A stretch of 64,000 bases of DNA from Saccopteryx bilineata. Taxonomy: Eukaryota > Chordata > Mammalia > Chiroptera > Emballonuridae. The notes beneath the pieces are model-generated. The model saw nothing but the letters and a program-made list of their open reading frames with translations. It was not told the DNA's origin and did no database searches. Below are positions 14,230 to 25,149 of this stretch, one piece after another (the first letter of the stretch is position 1; every line of letters begins with the position of its first letter). The position numbers and the translations under genes are program-made. The DNA lies in assembly GCF_036850765.1 (NCBI RefSeq), contig NC_089498.1:55541795-55605794 (forward strand). Reading direction: 5' to 3'.

Positions 14230-14395
14230 ATCTGTCTTGCTTCCTAAATTGCAAAGTTCATGAGGTCAGGTTCATGATGTTTGCTCAATTCTGTATCCAT
14301 ATCAAATCTCAAATATCAGGGTGCCTGGCTCAAAGTTGGTGTGTTAACATTTTGAATCAATAAATATGTGAAGAAATGAGAGGTTAAAGAAATGA
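14230..14395 (+). repeat. Probable ancient L2/MIR-type repeat end
   Basis: The order 'gttcatgaggtcagg', 'gtgcctggctcaaag' and 'caataaatatgtgaa' is the pattern of old mammal-wide L2/MIR 3' ends. The match is diverged and judged by eye only. Confidence 0.45.
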
Positions 14396-15477
14396 AAGAA
14401 TACCAAATTTCAACTTTGGAACAATGTTAGATCCAGTCATTATTTTCATAAATTATAGCCACTTTAATGTCATTGAATTTTCTATCCTCTATGAATTTGA
14501 TTTCACCACTTGGTTTCCTTTCTGATTTTAGTACTCATCAAGATATTAAGATATGAAGATAATCTGAACATTTTATAATGCAATCTTGCTTAAAGCAAAG
14601 TAAAAAAATAAAAAGAAATTGAATATCACCCCTTAAAATATATTTACTACATTTTCATAAGTAGGAAAGTAAGTCTGCATATTAAAAGTTGATTGAAAAA
14701 CTGGTAATGAGTATTAAATAAGCCACAGAGATCTAATAAATATAGAAAATAACATTATGCCATAATGATGTAATCTGACAAAAACTGCTTAAATGGCAAT
14801 CATATTATAAGCTATAAATGTATCAAAGAAACACATTATACATCTTAAATTTACAAATGTACATGTTAAGTTTATTATTATTTTTTAAAGTTCATTAAAT
14901 ACTACTAGCCTTCCCAAAGGAGGAAAAGAGCTTGAAAGAATATTTCATCTTATCATGAAGTATAACTTTAGCAAGCACTTGTGCCACATCTTGTTTAAAC
15001 AAAAAATAAACACTTGTCTTTAATACAAAAACAAAACAAAACAATGAGTATGGTGGAACATTTAAACTTATTTCTTCAGTTTCAGTAATTGTGTCCCTAT
15101 TCTTACAATATTTATATTTATTTTCTAGGGGCCTCTCCTTCTATCTCTACAGGAAAAAAAATTCAAATGATGAGTTCTGCTCTTATTTACAAAGTATATA
15201 AAAATTATGCTTATAACCAAAGCCATGCATCTGTCCTTTAATAAATTATTAGTGATCAATACTTTTCTGCAGTGGCAAATACCAGAATATCAGGAAAAAA
15301 ATTCATTTTTGATATGTTATATTTTACTTGCCACAAACCATAGTATAAGATTTGTAGCCTTGTACTTGGTAATTCATTCACTAACAAGGGAATCCTCATG
15401 TCCATTATAATGAAAAAGAAAATGTTTCTTCAAAACACTGATTAGATACCAAATAAAGACATATGGTACTTTATCAA
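14396..15477. other. AT-rich DNA, nothing recognised
   Basis: No feature could be supported. Confidence 0.5.
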
Positions 15478-15489
15478 GTTTAATAATTC

Positions 15490-15672
15490 ATTTTTTTAGA
15501 TTTTATTTACTGATTTTTGGAAAGAGAAAGAGGGAGAGTGAGAAAGAGGGGGAGAAACAGTAAATACACTCATAGATGCTTCCTCTATATCCTTGATCAG
15601 GCAACCCAAGTGTTTCAAACTAGAAATCTTAGTGTTCCAAGCTTTCTCCACTATGCCACTACAGGTCAGGTT
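15490..15672 (-). mobile_element. Short tRNA-derived SINE, minus strand
   Basis: Same type as the element at 10486: left T-rich tail, GA-rich body, right reversed tRNA head ending 'ccactacaggtcagg'. Flanking 'gtttaataattc' occurs on both sides (about 15478-15489 and 15673-15684), a clean target duplication. Confidence 0.82.
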
Positions 15673-15684
15673 GTTTAATAATTC

Positions 15685-16532
15685 TATAGCTTCAGAATGC
15701 TTTAAAATTGAAATGAAACCACCAAGGACCACATTATATAGGCAAAAGTTTTCTATTATAAGAAATATTTAAAACTTTTATATTTTCATATTTTCAGTTG
15801 TACATTGTCAATGCTAAATTTTCTCAAATTGATATTGCTTATTTATTCTTACTTGTCCAGTGGCCTCTGGAGAATAATACATCCTTTTGTCTTTCTCCTA
15901 CCAGAGGACTTACTCTACCTCAATGCTGCACTGGACATATTTACAGTATTTATTCATTATGAAGACAATAATCCTGACAACTGCAGACACATTTTAATGA
16001 AATATAATCAACTCATGTCTCTTAGTGGAGTACTTAGGAAGTGGGTTTGACTACTGAGTGTTGTGTGATATACTTAGGAAGATTGGTAAAATGTGAGGAA
16101 ATTATAGCTAACCATCACTGGCAGAGGTAGCATTTGTCAGGGTTCTGACAGAAAACAGATAATGCAGTCAAACTGGGTAATTTGAGAAAAGCTTAATAAG
16201 GCTATGATTTAAAAGCTGTGGGCAGAGAATAAGAAAACCATAGGGGAAGGTGCTGTGCCCTAAAGCTAGTAACAATGGCCCAGTTCTTATTATCCTGTCT
16301 GGTGCCTGATTTTACATGTCCTTAGCCTACCTTTGATTTCAACCAAGGTATGACAGACAATTTTGTGCACAATGACAGTCATTTTTATTTTGGCTTTGAG
16401 ATTTTTTCTAAAGCAACAAGAGGACTACAGAGGTAAAAATTGCATAAAAGGAGTTACAAATCCAGGAGTGGACTTGGAATAGGATTTTGGTGTAAGTAGT
16501 CAAGCTGTCCATTCTTCAAAATTCTGAGGAAC
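15685..16532. other. Unique-looking DNA, nothing recognised
   Basis: An open frame near 15805-16050 has no recognisable domain. No repeat was recognised. Confidence 0.5.
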
Positions 16533-16540
16533 TTCTACAT

Positions 16541-16904
16541 CAGGGGTCCCCAAACTACGGCCCGTGGGCCGCATGCGGCCCCCTCAGGCCATTTATCCGG
16601 CCCCTGCCTCACTTCCGGAAGGGGCACCTCTTTCATTGGTGGTCAGTGAGAAGAGCACATTGACCATCTCATTAGCCAAAAGTAGGCCCATAGTTCCCAT
16701 TGAAATACTGGTCAGTTTGTTGATTTAAATTTACTTGTTCTTTATTTTAAATATTGTATTTGTTCCCATTTTGTTTTTTTACTTTAAAATAAGATATGTG
16801 CAGTGTGCATAGGGATTTGTTCATAGTTTTTTTTATAGTCTGGCCCTCCAATGGTCTGAGGGTCAGTGAACTGGCCCCCTGTGTAAAAAGTTTGGGGACC
16901 CCTG
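16541..16904. mobile_element. Non-autonomous hAT DNA transposon (364 bp)
   Basis: Terminal inverted repeats 'caggggtccccaaact' (start) and 'agtttggggacccctg' (end) are exact over 16 bp except for neighbouring positions. The element is bounded by a perfect 8-bp target duplication 'ttctacat' (16533-16540 and 16905-16912), the hallmark of hAT elements. It has no transposase frame; it is an internally deleted derivative. It is well preserved compared with the adjacent older hAT. Confidence 0.95.
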
Positions 16905-16925
16905 TTCTACATAGTTCCTTAGGAG

Positions 16926-17437
16926 CACTGGTGGAATTCAAATAATTTAACAACCTGTTCTCTGCCCAAGTGACCATTTTAAGTATAAAAAAATGAAATA
17001 CCAAAATGTATTTTATTATTTCATGCATTTATTACTTAAATAAGAATAAAAGAGGTACCCCAAATTAGATTAGGTTATAAGAATTTTAAAATATTAATGT
17101 AAAATATTAAATAATAATTGACAAAAAAACAGTAAAACTTATTTAAGATAGTTCCATTTTGCTTCTTGATTGGCATCCTCACTTGCAATTTCTTCCACCT
17201 ATAAACGGAATGAATATTACTACGGTGTTTAGGATATGCTATTGCACAGATAAATATTAAAAAAAGACTAGGGAATATAAATTTGTCATTTCCATATTGG
17301 ACAGCTACCCAGGTGCCCACCTTAGAGAGAACTCTGATTACAAGTGCCATTTTAACAACTGGTTCGCCAAACTCAACAAAAAAAATTAGACATTTTTTTC
17401 TGCCAGACTAGTGCAAACTGGCTGAATCTCACCACCG
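16926..17437. mobile_element. Non-autonomous hAT-like transposon (512 bp)
   Basis: Starts 'cactggtggaattca' and ends with the near-complement 'gaatctcaccaccg'. Perfect 8-bp target duplications 'cttaggag' lie at 16918-16925 and 17438-17445. There is no transposase. The duplications begin only a few bases after those of the 364-bp hAT, so two independent hAT insertions abut. Confidence 0.85.
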
Positions 17438-17445
17438 CTTAGGAG

Positions 17446-18079
17446 TCTCCAGATGGTTTGAGTCCCAGTTGCTTAAAGGTTTTACAAGCTCAATAATACA
17501 TTTTTTTTTATCCTGATGTTCTTCTCCTGTTTTGTCCTGGTGATTTAGAGATAACACCTGATTAAACCACCAGTATCTAAGTTCTTAACTCAGACCTTTA
17601 TGAGAGAAACCACATTAAGGAACACTACAGGGCCTTAAACAATAAGAAAAGAAAGCAGCTATAAGAACTCATAGAGAGATAATTAGGTCTGCAAAGGCTT
17701 TATATAGAAGCTCTCATGTTTAATCAAAGGAGATGTGTGCCTATGTCCACCAGCAAGAAGAAATAAGGAAATTGACACTTCAATTTCACTTTCTTCCTTC
17801 TGTCAAGACCGCTGGTGTTCTCTCTGCATTGGTTCAAGTTAATTCCAAAAGTCAAGAGAATTCATTTAGAGCAGTTTCTATAAGTCAGCCACAGAGCAAA
17901 GGAGCAGACAATATACTCCCAACGCAAAGAGGAACCCTATATTCTAGACCATAATTAAATCAGTCTCATTCTATTCCTGTATGTCGCTACATTTTCTCTC
18001 TAACTCTCCTAAGATATTTTAACTTAGATGATGACACTAATGGGAATATAGTAAATGTTGAAAATGCAATTTAGAAAAA
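17446..18079. other. Unique-looking DNA, nothing recognised
   Basis: No gene or repeat could be supported. A 73-codon frame at 17733 lacks any recognisable motif. Confidence 0.5.
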
Positions 18080-18400
18080 TACAGTCGTCCCTTGCCATAT
18101 CACGGTTCATTTTTCATGGTCTCACTGTATCTCAAATTTTTAGATGGTGTATATCTAATTTTGTATGTCAGATTTTTCACTATATCATGAGATTTTGTGG
18201 TATACAGGTATTTTTGTATATTTATTATTTTAATTATTTTGGTGATAAAATAAGCATTTTCTAGCCTAAAAAAAATAGCCTTCAGAAGAGCTGTAATGCT
18301 CTTGGTTGTGCAGTACATTCAACTCATTGTCATCACCTTCATTATCATCAGTACTGCACGGCTAATTCATCATCATCTGCATCATTTAAACTGTAGTATA

Positions 18401-18789
18401 GGCCCTGGCCGGTTGGCTCAGTGGTAGAGCATTGGCCTGGGGTGCAGAAGTCCCGGGTTCGACTCCCGGCCAGGGCACACAGGAGAAGCGCCCGTCTGCT
18501 TCTCCACCCCTCCCCCTCTCCTTCCTCTCTGTCTCTCTCTTCCCCTCCTGCAGCCGAGGCTCCACTGGAGCAGAGATGGCCCGGGCCCTGAGGATGGCTC
18601 CTTGGCCTCTGCCCCAGGTGCTGGAGTGGCTCTGGTCGCGACAGAGCAACCCCCCCCCCCCCGGAGGGGCAGAGCGTCGCCCCCTGGTGGGCGTGCCGGG
18701 TGGAACCCGGTCGGGCGCATGCGGGAGTCTGTCTGTCTCTCCCTGTTTCCGGCTTCAGAAAAATACAGAAAAATAAATAAATAAAAAAT
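18401..18789 (+). mobile_element. SINE A copy inside the Tigger-like element
   Basis: Head 'gccctggccggttggctcag' to 'ggccagggcacacagg', TC-rich centre, a C run at 18650-18662, and end 'cttcagaaaaatac' with an A-rich tail. Perfect 13-bp target duplications 'aaactgtagtata' at 18388-18400 and 18790-18802. This is one of the best-preserved copies. The A box 'tggctcagtggtagagc' and B box 'ggttcgactcc' of an RNA polymerase III promoter are intact. Confidence 0.96.
18678..18692 (-). promoter_or_regulatory. CTCF-like motif inside SINE A
   Basis: Minus strand reads 'gcccaccagggggcg', matching the CTCF core. It occupies the same place in the SINE body as the motifs at 8414 and 62728. Confidence 0.5.
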
Positions 18790-19078
18790 AAACTGTAGTA
18801 TATTCTCTGGTGAGTACCCATATATAATTTTATCTGTTGTTAAAATTACCAAGGTTTAAGAGTATAGAAAGTGTTTAAGAGCATAGAAAGTGTTTATAAA
18901 GAGTGCGGGGAAAAGTTAGTAACAGTGTGAGAAAGGTTTATAAGAGTGTGGGAGGGTTTATAAAGCCTGAAAATACATATAAATAATAAGATAAATATAA
19001 GGTCACTACTTCATGGGTTTTCACTTATCGTGGGGAGTTCTGGAACCTAACCCCCACAGTACACGAGGGACCGCTGTA

Positions 19079-20523
19079 GCACAAGAATCTTCACAACTAT
19101 TGATATTTAACATATTTTTCCTATGTTTTATGGATGGACTAAAATTCATTATTGTCTTGGTACTGCAGAAAAGATTACTTAAAATTACTAGAAAGTTTTC
19201 TTCTATAAAACTCACAATTTTTTGGCCTGACAGAATAATATGTGTGCATTTAAATACATATAGGGAAACCATATGTGTTACTGAATCAGCATGTCCAACA
19301 GCTGATCATTATTGTGGCCAAGAGAAATTTTTTTAATGTTTCTGGAGCATTCAATAATCAACAATTATTTAGTAGCTACAACATATAGCATGGCACTGGT
19401 TGGGGGCAGAGTATAAAATTATAACATACATAAATAATTAAGAGAAAGTGATAGCAGAATATTGTAACCTAAAGGCCTATCTGCAGTGAGTAACAACTTA
19501 AATGGGCTATAGGCCAACAGTTCAGTGGTTTCATAGAACAGGACTAGAATGTTACAGAAACTATCAATCTTTAATTGTACATCAGTGGTCAAATGACACT
19601 CTTAACTTTGAGTTAGTTGGTATTTATTGTTTTCTCTAATATAACTAACTATTAATGGATTATATATATATGGTAAACATCAAAGGAAATATCAGTGTAG
19701 TATAATTCCAAAAACTTTTTAATTGGCCATTCTTTACATATAATTACCTTTGTTCAGCTTAAGATATTTTATACTGTTCTACCGAATTCATCTTCCTAAA
19801 CTATTACTTATGAATTATTTTTCTCCTTGTAACCTTGAAATGGTGGTTCTTGAATGGTACACATTTTGCACTCTTTATAGGGAAATTTAGAACCTCACAA
19901 AATTGCTTCTCTCCCTAGTTTTCTAACATTAATTCCCATTATTTTCCATCACACAGGCACTGACTGAGATGAATGAATTTGAAAGGTAGAGTAGAGGTAA
20001 GAAGGGACTGAGAGGAGCAAGCCAGAATGATGAAATACAGGATGTGTCTGGGTAGATTTCTCTCTAGTGCTCTTTCAGAGCTTGACTTTTTTTCAAGGCT
20101 TTCTCAGTGGGATATTCCTTGCTTATTCTTGAAAGAGCTCTTACCCTTAAATACTTACAGAATATGATAAAATTAAATATATATATCAAATTAAAGTATA
20201 TATCTTTTTCAAAATAAAAACAAATGTTCTCTTTTTGACATGTGTGTTGGGTCCTTGGGTATGTTCAGTTTGCCAAAATGAAATAAGCTATGTAAATCTG
20301 CATACTTTTTTAAAAGTACATGTGTCTTCTATAATCCTTTTTAAAAACTACTGCCACTTGTGAAGAAAAGTACTTTTAGAATAACGAAAGGTGGGTAGAT
20401 CTTCTAATTGTTCTTATAGTATAGTAAATTAGATCAACTTTGGTTAGGGCGTATTTTAAAATAATTAACTCAAAAACTGATTTCATTCATTTTTTAGTTT
20501 GGAAAACTTAAAATGTGAATTTT
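19079..20523. other. AT-rich DNA, nothing recognised
   Basis: No supported feature. Confidence 0.5.
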
Positions 20524-20731
20524 GGCCTCAGCCGGTAAGCTCAGTTGGTTAAGAGTGTTGTCCCAAAACAACAAGGATGTAGGTTTCATCCCAGGTCGGG
20601 GCACACACGGGAGCAATCAATGAATGTATGACTGAGTGGCACAACAAACAAATGCTTCTCTTACCCCCCTTTCTGTCTACCAACTTCCTTCTCCCACTCA
20701 CTTCCTTTTTCTGTCTCTTAAAAAAAAAAAA
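20524..20731 (+). mobile_element. VES-like tRNA SINE
   Basis: Head 'ggcctcagccggtaagctca' with 'tcagttggttaagagtg', B-box-like 'aggtttcatccc', then 'gtcggggcacacacggg' and 'caatcaatgaatg', a TC-rich stretch and an A tail at 20720-20731. Confidence 0.78.
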
Positions 20732-20880
20732 GCTCTGGCTGGATAGCTCAGTTGGCAGGAGCATTATCCCCAGAGCACAGAGGGTGCTGCTTCAATTTTG
20801 ATTCCTGGGTCAGGGCACATACAGGAGCAGCTCATGTTCTTGTCTCAATCTCCCTGCCTCTCCCAAACCCTCCAAAAATG
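20732..20880 (+). mobile_element. VES-like tRNA SINE in tandem with the preceding one
   Basis: Directly follows the A tail of the upstream copy: 'gctctggctggatagctcag', 'gggtcagggcacatacagg', TC-rich end. It is more diverged in the B box. The head-to-tail arrangement fits insertion into the A tail of an earlier SINE. Confidence 0.7.
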
Positions 20881-20978
20881 TAAATTTTAATATTTTTCAA
20901 AACTTATAAAAATTATTCATACTTTTAACAATAGGTTTTGTGGCATAAAGTGATAATTGATTGTGAAAAATGGTTATA

Positions 20979-21396
20979 TGTGCCACATCTTCTTTATCCA
21001 GTCATCTATTGATGGGCTTTTTGGTTGTTTCCATGTCTTGGCCACTGTGAACAATGCTGCAATGAACATGGGGCTGCATGTGTCTTTACGTATCAATGTT
21101 TCTGAGTTTTTGGGGTATATACCCAGTAGAGGGATTGCTGGGTCATAAGGTAGTTCTATTTTCAGTTTTTTGACAACCACCATACTTTCTTCCATAATGG
21201 TTGGTTACGGGGGGAGGGGGGAGAGGGGAAGGGAAAGGGAAAGGGGGAGGGGGAGGGGCACAAAGAAAACAAGATAGAAGGTGACAGAAGACAATCTGAC
21301 TTTGGGTGATGGGTATGCAACATAATCGAACGACAAGATAACCTGGACATGTTATCTTTGAATATATGTATCCTGATTTATTGATGTCACCCCATT
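20979..21396 (+). mobile_element. 5'-inverted L1 fragment (twin-primed)
   Basis: 20979 to about 21208 is the C-terminal part of L1 ORF2 in reverse orientation (same protein segment as the ends of the other L1s, on the minus strand). From about 21209 the 3'UTR follows in forward orientation: G-rich tract, 'gactttgggtgatgggta', 'gatgtcaccccattaaa'. Such 5' inversion is the product of twin priming. The left target duplication 'aaaaatggttata' (20966-20978) reappears at 28879-28891, beyond the full-length L1 that later inserted in this element's tail. Confidence 0.85.
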
Positions 21397-21413
21397 AAAA
21401 AAATAAAATTATT

Positions 21414-23827
21414 GAGGATGACGTCAGAGTAATGGCGGGGTAGGAAGCGATACCGATAAATCTCCCCCAAAACTCAACAAGATCTTCAACCAGAAACAGA
21501 AAAAACCTATACTTGGAGCTTCCAGATGCATCGCAATACACCCAAAGGTATGATTGAGTGAAAAATTGGCTAAATATATAACCAAACCCCGAAGGAAATA
21601 GGGAGTAAGAAATGCTCCGCCTTCCTCACTAACCTAAACAGGGTGGCTTTCTCTGGTAACTGTGAATATAGAAACTGAGGCGGGCAAAGGGGGTGAATAG
21701 ATCCAGGCCGCCTTGCACAAATGGCCGAACCAGGCTGTGGCATGGAGATCCAAGCCGAGGAAAATCTGATCCTGTGGCAACCCGGGCAATACAAGCTAAC
21801 ACTCGCGCCAAACCCAAACAAAGAAAGACAAGCGGAGCGGCCATTTTACCCAGTCTCCTGGTCGGTGCGCAGTTAGTGGGCGAGAATTTCTTCCTAGACC
21901 CCGAGAGTGGGTGCCCGTCTTGCCCCACGGAGAGGCAGGGTCAGAGGCCTTTCTGTGGGCCGAGGGCAGAGTCTCTAGGCAGCCCCAGCGCCCTGGGAAA
22001 GCCACGTACGGGAGGGAGTGAGAACTAATTCCAAGGTGGAGATTTTCCGTGCTGGAGGGTGTTTCACTCAGAGGGAACCGCGGCCGGCCTCATATCCTGG
22101 GTTGCACGTGCAGATAAGGAGTGAGCAATTCCTCCGAGTGCCTCGGCAGTGCGCACCCGTGTTATCGCACAGAGGGGCAGAGTCAGGGGCCTTTGTGTGG
22201 GCCAAAGCGGAATCGCGAGCCGCCCCAGAGCCTTGCAAAAGCCGCGCACGGGGACGGAGCGAGACTCAATTCCAACGCTGCAACTTTTCCCTGCGGTTGG
22301 GGGTTTCACTCAGAGCGTGAGATTGCTGGCCGGATATCCTGGTCGCAGACAGTGAGTGAGAGTTTCCTCCAAGCGCCCCGGAAGTGGGCGACCGCTTGTG
22401 TTACCGGACAGAGTGGCAGAGCCAGAGGTCTTTGAGTGGGCGGAAAGCCCGCCTGATTATGCTAGCAGCTCTGACTGACTGAGCCTTACCCAGAGCCCTG
22501 TGCTGAGTGGAAATAGAGTGGGGAGTTGCCAGCTCTTTGAGCCTCTTACTATCCAGGCAGAGGCAGCAGCAACCCCATAGCTGGATTATCAGGCTACTAA
22601 TTGAGGAAGGAAAGACTAGGAGAAAGGCTCCAGGAACATGGACTCTCTCACTGTCGGAGCCTATAAATGCTAATGAGCTTCGACTGCTAACAAGACTAAA
22701 GCACAATACATGACATTGCCATAGAGACTTATCAACTGCAAACCTCTACCTGAGCGTGCCAAAGGGGCAGAACTCGGGGTACAGAGTCACCGACCAGGAA
22801 GAGGGAGAGAAAAGAAAAAGCAAGAAGATAACCTCTCAAAATCAAGAATAATCTGCAGACTTTATAACCTATCCCATTTTATTATATTTGTTCGTTTGTT
22901 TCTCTTATCTTCATTCTTGATACTTTCTTTTCCTCCTCCAATTTGGCCGATTAACTCTCTACCAGTCTTACTCTCTCCTCTCCTTGAACTACACTACCCA
23001 TAAGTGTTACATCTCCCATTATCTTTTCTCTTCTCTTCCTTTCTCTCTATGAGGGGTGCACTCCAAAACCCTTAACTCTCTCTCTCTCTCTCTCCTTTTT
23101 TTTCTCTTCTTTTAGTGGTTCCCTCTTTTCTTCTATCTCTCTCTTTCTTTTCTCCCTCTATATTAGTTTCTTCCTTTCTCCTTTACATCTCCTCTCATTC
23201 AAACATCAATAACAAACAAATTATCTTATCTGGGACTCAAACCTATGTTTGTGGCATTTTGGGGGGTTTTTATTTCACCTTTTTAACTCACTAGCAGTGC
23301 TCCCATCCCTGGCTCTCCATATTATCTAGTTCTTGTTCCACTAAATACAATAGTAATTTTTTAATTTGTCCCCCCATTTTTCCGTTTTCCTCTTATTCCT
23401 CTCATCATAACTCTTAGACAACCAACACCTAAAAGCAAATCATTTTATTCTTGACCCAAATTTTTTCCTTATTTGCTTTTTGTGGGTCCATACGCTCTTT
23501 TTTTTTCTTTTTTTTTTCCTTTTTTTTTTTTTTTTGCCCCTTTATTACTTTTCCCCACTTCAGGCCCTCCATCACAGGCATTGTTTGTTATAATTCACAG
23601 TCCACCACAAGATTTTCTCAAGAAAGAGGGGAGAGGAGAGGAGAGGAAAAAAAAAGGAGGGGGGGGAATAATCTTTTTTTAATTTTTATTTTATTTTATT
23701 TTTCTTTATTTCATTATTAATTTTTTTAAAAAAAACAACTCTTTTCAATTTTTTATTTTTTTATTATTTTTTTAACTTTTTATTCTTTATTAAATCTCAT
23801 TAATACTATCAACAAAACCACCCTCAG
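21414..23827 (+). promoter_or_regulatory. L1A 5'UTR / promoter with tandem units
   Basis: A 2.4-kb leader precedes ORF1. Near the 5' end are a palindromic CRE-like 'tgacgtca' (21420-21427) and 'taatggcggggt', similar in place to the YY1 site of human L1. From 21838 to about 22455 there are two complete and one partial GC-rich tandem units. After 22870 the leader becomes TC-rich and then A/T homopolymer-rich up to ORF1. Except for the extreme 5' motifs it does not resemble the L1B/L1C leader. Confidence 0.75.
21838..22455 (+). repeat. ~245-bp tandem units in the L1A 5'UTR
   Basis: Unit starts at about 21838, 22083 and 22329. Each contains a 'tcctggt' or 'tcctggg' start, then a 'gtgagc...tcctcc' segment, then 'cagaggggcagagtcagggg' or close variants (near 21930, 22170 and 22408). 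The third unit is partial. Units differ by substitutions, so they are an old internal duplication or a monomer system like the mouse L1 promoter. Confidence 0.7.
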
Positions 23828-24823
23828 ATGCCATTAAGGAAGAGAAAATCGAATATCATGGATAAAAAAGAAAGAGAGGTAACACAGAGAGATGAGGAAA
23901 AATCTATGGAGAAAAAATTTAATATATTGGAAACCTTGGAGCTAAATGACAGAGAATTCAAGATAGAAATCCTAAAAATCCTCCGAGATATACAAGAAAA
24001 CACAGAAAGGCAATTTAGGGAGTTCAGAAAACAACTCAATGAACACAAAGAATATATGTCCAAGGAAATTGAAACTATAAAAACAAATCAAACAGAGATG
24101 AAAAACTCAATTCACAAGCTGAAAAACGAAGTAACAAGCTTAGTTAATAGAACAGGTCAGATAGAAGAAAGGATTAGTGAAATAGAAGACAAGCAACTTG
24201 AGGCACAACAGAGAGAAGAAGAAAGAGACTCAAAAATTAAAAAAAATGAGATAGCCCTACAAGAATTATCTGACTCCATCAAAAAGAATAACATAAGAAT
24301 AATAGGTATATCAGAGGGAGAAGAGAGAGAAAATGGAATGGAGAACATACTCAAACAAATAATAGATGAGAACTTCCCAAGCCTGTGGAAAGAACTAAAG
24401 CCTCAAGTTCAAGAAGCAAACAGAACTCCAACTTTTCTTAACCCCAACAAACCTACTCCAAGGCATATCATAATGAAACTGACACAAACCAACAGCAAAG
24501 AAAAAATTCTCAAGGCAGCCAGGGAAAAGAAGAATATAACATATAAAGGAAGGCCCATTAGATTATCATCAGATTTCTCAGCAGAAACTCTACAAGCTAG
24601 AAGAGAGTGGACCCCAATATTTAAAGTCCTGAAAGAGAGGAACTTTCAGCCACGAATACTATACCCATCAAAGCTATCTTTCAAATGCGAAGGAGAAATA
24701 AAAACATTCACAGATACAGAAAAGATGAGGAAATTTATCATCAGAAAACACCCACTCCAGGAATTACTAAAGGGGGTTCTCCAATCAGATACAAAGAACA
24801 AAAAAAAACAGAGCCACAAGTAA
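23828..24823 (+). CDS. ORF1: L1 ORF1 protein, intact (331 aa)
   Basis: Encodes the L1 RNA-binding chaperone that coats L1 RNA in cytoplasmic ribonucleoprotein particles. Seen here: a basic N-terminus, a long heptad-like coiled coil of about residues 20-150 rich in E, K and I, then an RRM-like core starting near 'NNIRIIGISEGE' (about residue 155), and a C-terminal domain with 'TPRHIIMKLTQT' and 'RPIRLSSDFSAET'. The length is in the usual range for mammalian L1 ORF1 (about 330-370 aa). The start is the first ATG, in 'cctcagatgcc', a context shared by L1B and L1C. The frame has no stop or shift, unlike its two relatives in this window. It lies 326 bp upstream of ORF2. Open reading does not show present activity, because ORF2 is broken. 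Confidence 0.93.
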   Translation: MPLRKRKSNIMDKKEREVTQRDEEKSMEKKFNILETLELNDREFKIEILKILRDIQENTERQFREFRKQLNEHKEYMSKEIETIKTNQTEMKNSIHKLKNEVTSLVNRTGQIEERISEIEDKQLEAQQREEERDSKIKKNEIALQELSDSIKKNNIRIIGISEGEERENGMENILKQIIDENFPSLWKELKPQVQEANRTPTFLNPNKPTPRHIIMKLTQTNSKEKILKAAREKKNITYKGRPIRLSSDFSAETLQARREWTPIFKVLKERNFQPRILYPSKLSFKCEGEIKTFTDTEKMRKFIIRKHPLQELLKGVLQSDTKNKKKQSHK

Positions 24824-25149
24824 AAGCTTCAAGAAGAACACAATAAAACCAAATTTAAACTGTGACAACAACAAAAAGAAAGAGAGGGAGAAGACGGAGA
24901 TTAACAGTAGCAAAGGACGATGGAGTGCAAAAGTACTCACAAAATAGTTCACTACAATGAACAGGGTAGGGACCCTTTTCATTACTCAAAGGTAACCACC
25001 ATTGAAAAAACCACCACAGAAGCACATGAGATAAAAAAGATAGCAACAGAGGAAAGATGTATGGAATACAACCAAATAAAAACAAAAGATAGAAAAACGA
25101 AAGAGAAGGATCAAACAAGACACAAAACTAACAGAAAGCAAGATATAAA

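Larger units (their letters stand above)
18082..19076. mobile_element. Tc1/mariner-Tigger-like DNA transposon, split by a SINE
   Basis: Outer ends are imperfect inverted repeats: 'cagtcgtcccttg' at the left and 'cgagggaccgctg' at the right, flanked by TA on both sides (18080-18081 and 19077-19078), the target of Tc1/mariner-type elements. A SINE A copy sits inside (18401-18789), leaving about 600 bp of element. An acidic codon pattern on the minus strand near 18265-18365 might be a remnant of a transposase C-terminus, but this is weak. The segment near 18850-18960 contains short internal repeats of 'gtttataa...gtgtg' type. Confidence 0.8.

Noticed and set aside
15805..16050. An 81-codon frame that might be a host exon
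   Set aside because: It has no recognisable domain, and no convincing splice sites or neighbouring exons were found.
18402..18475. A possible tRNA gene
   Set aside because: It has A and B boxes and acceptor pairing, but is the head of a SINE with target duplications and a long non-tRNA body.
23451..23720. An 89-codon Phe-rich frame
   Set aside because: It lies in T-rich low-complexity sequence of the L1A 5'UTR.
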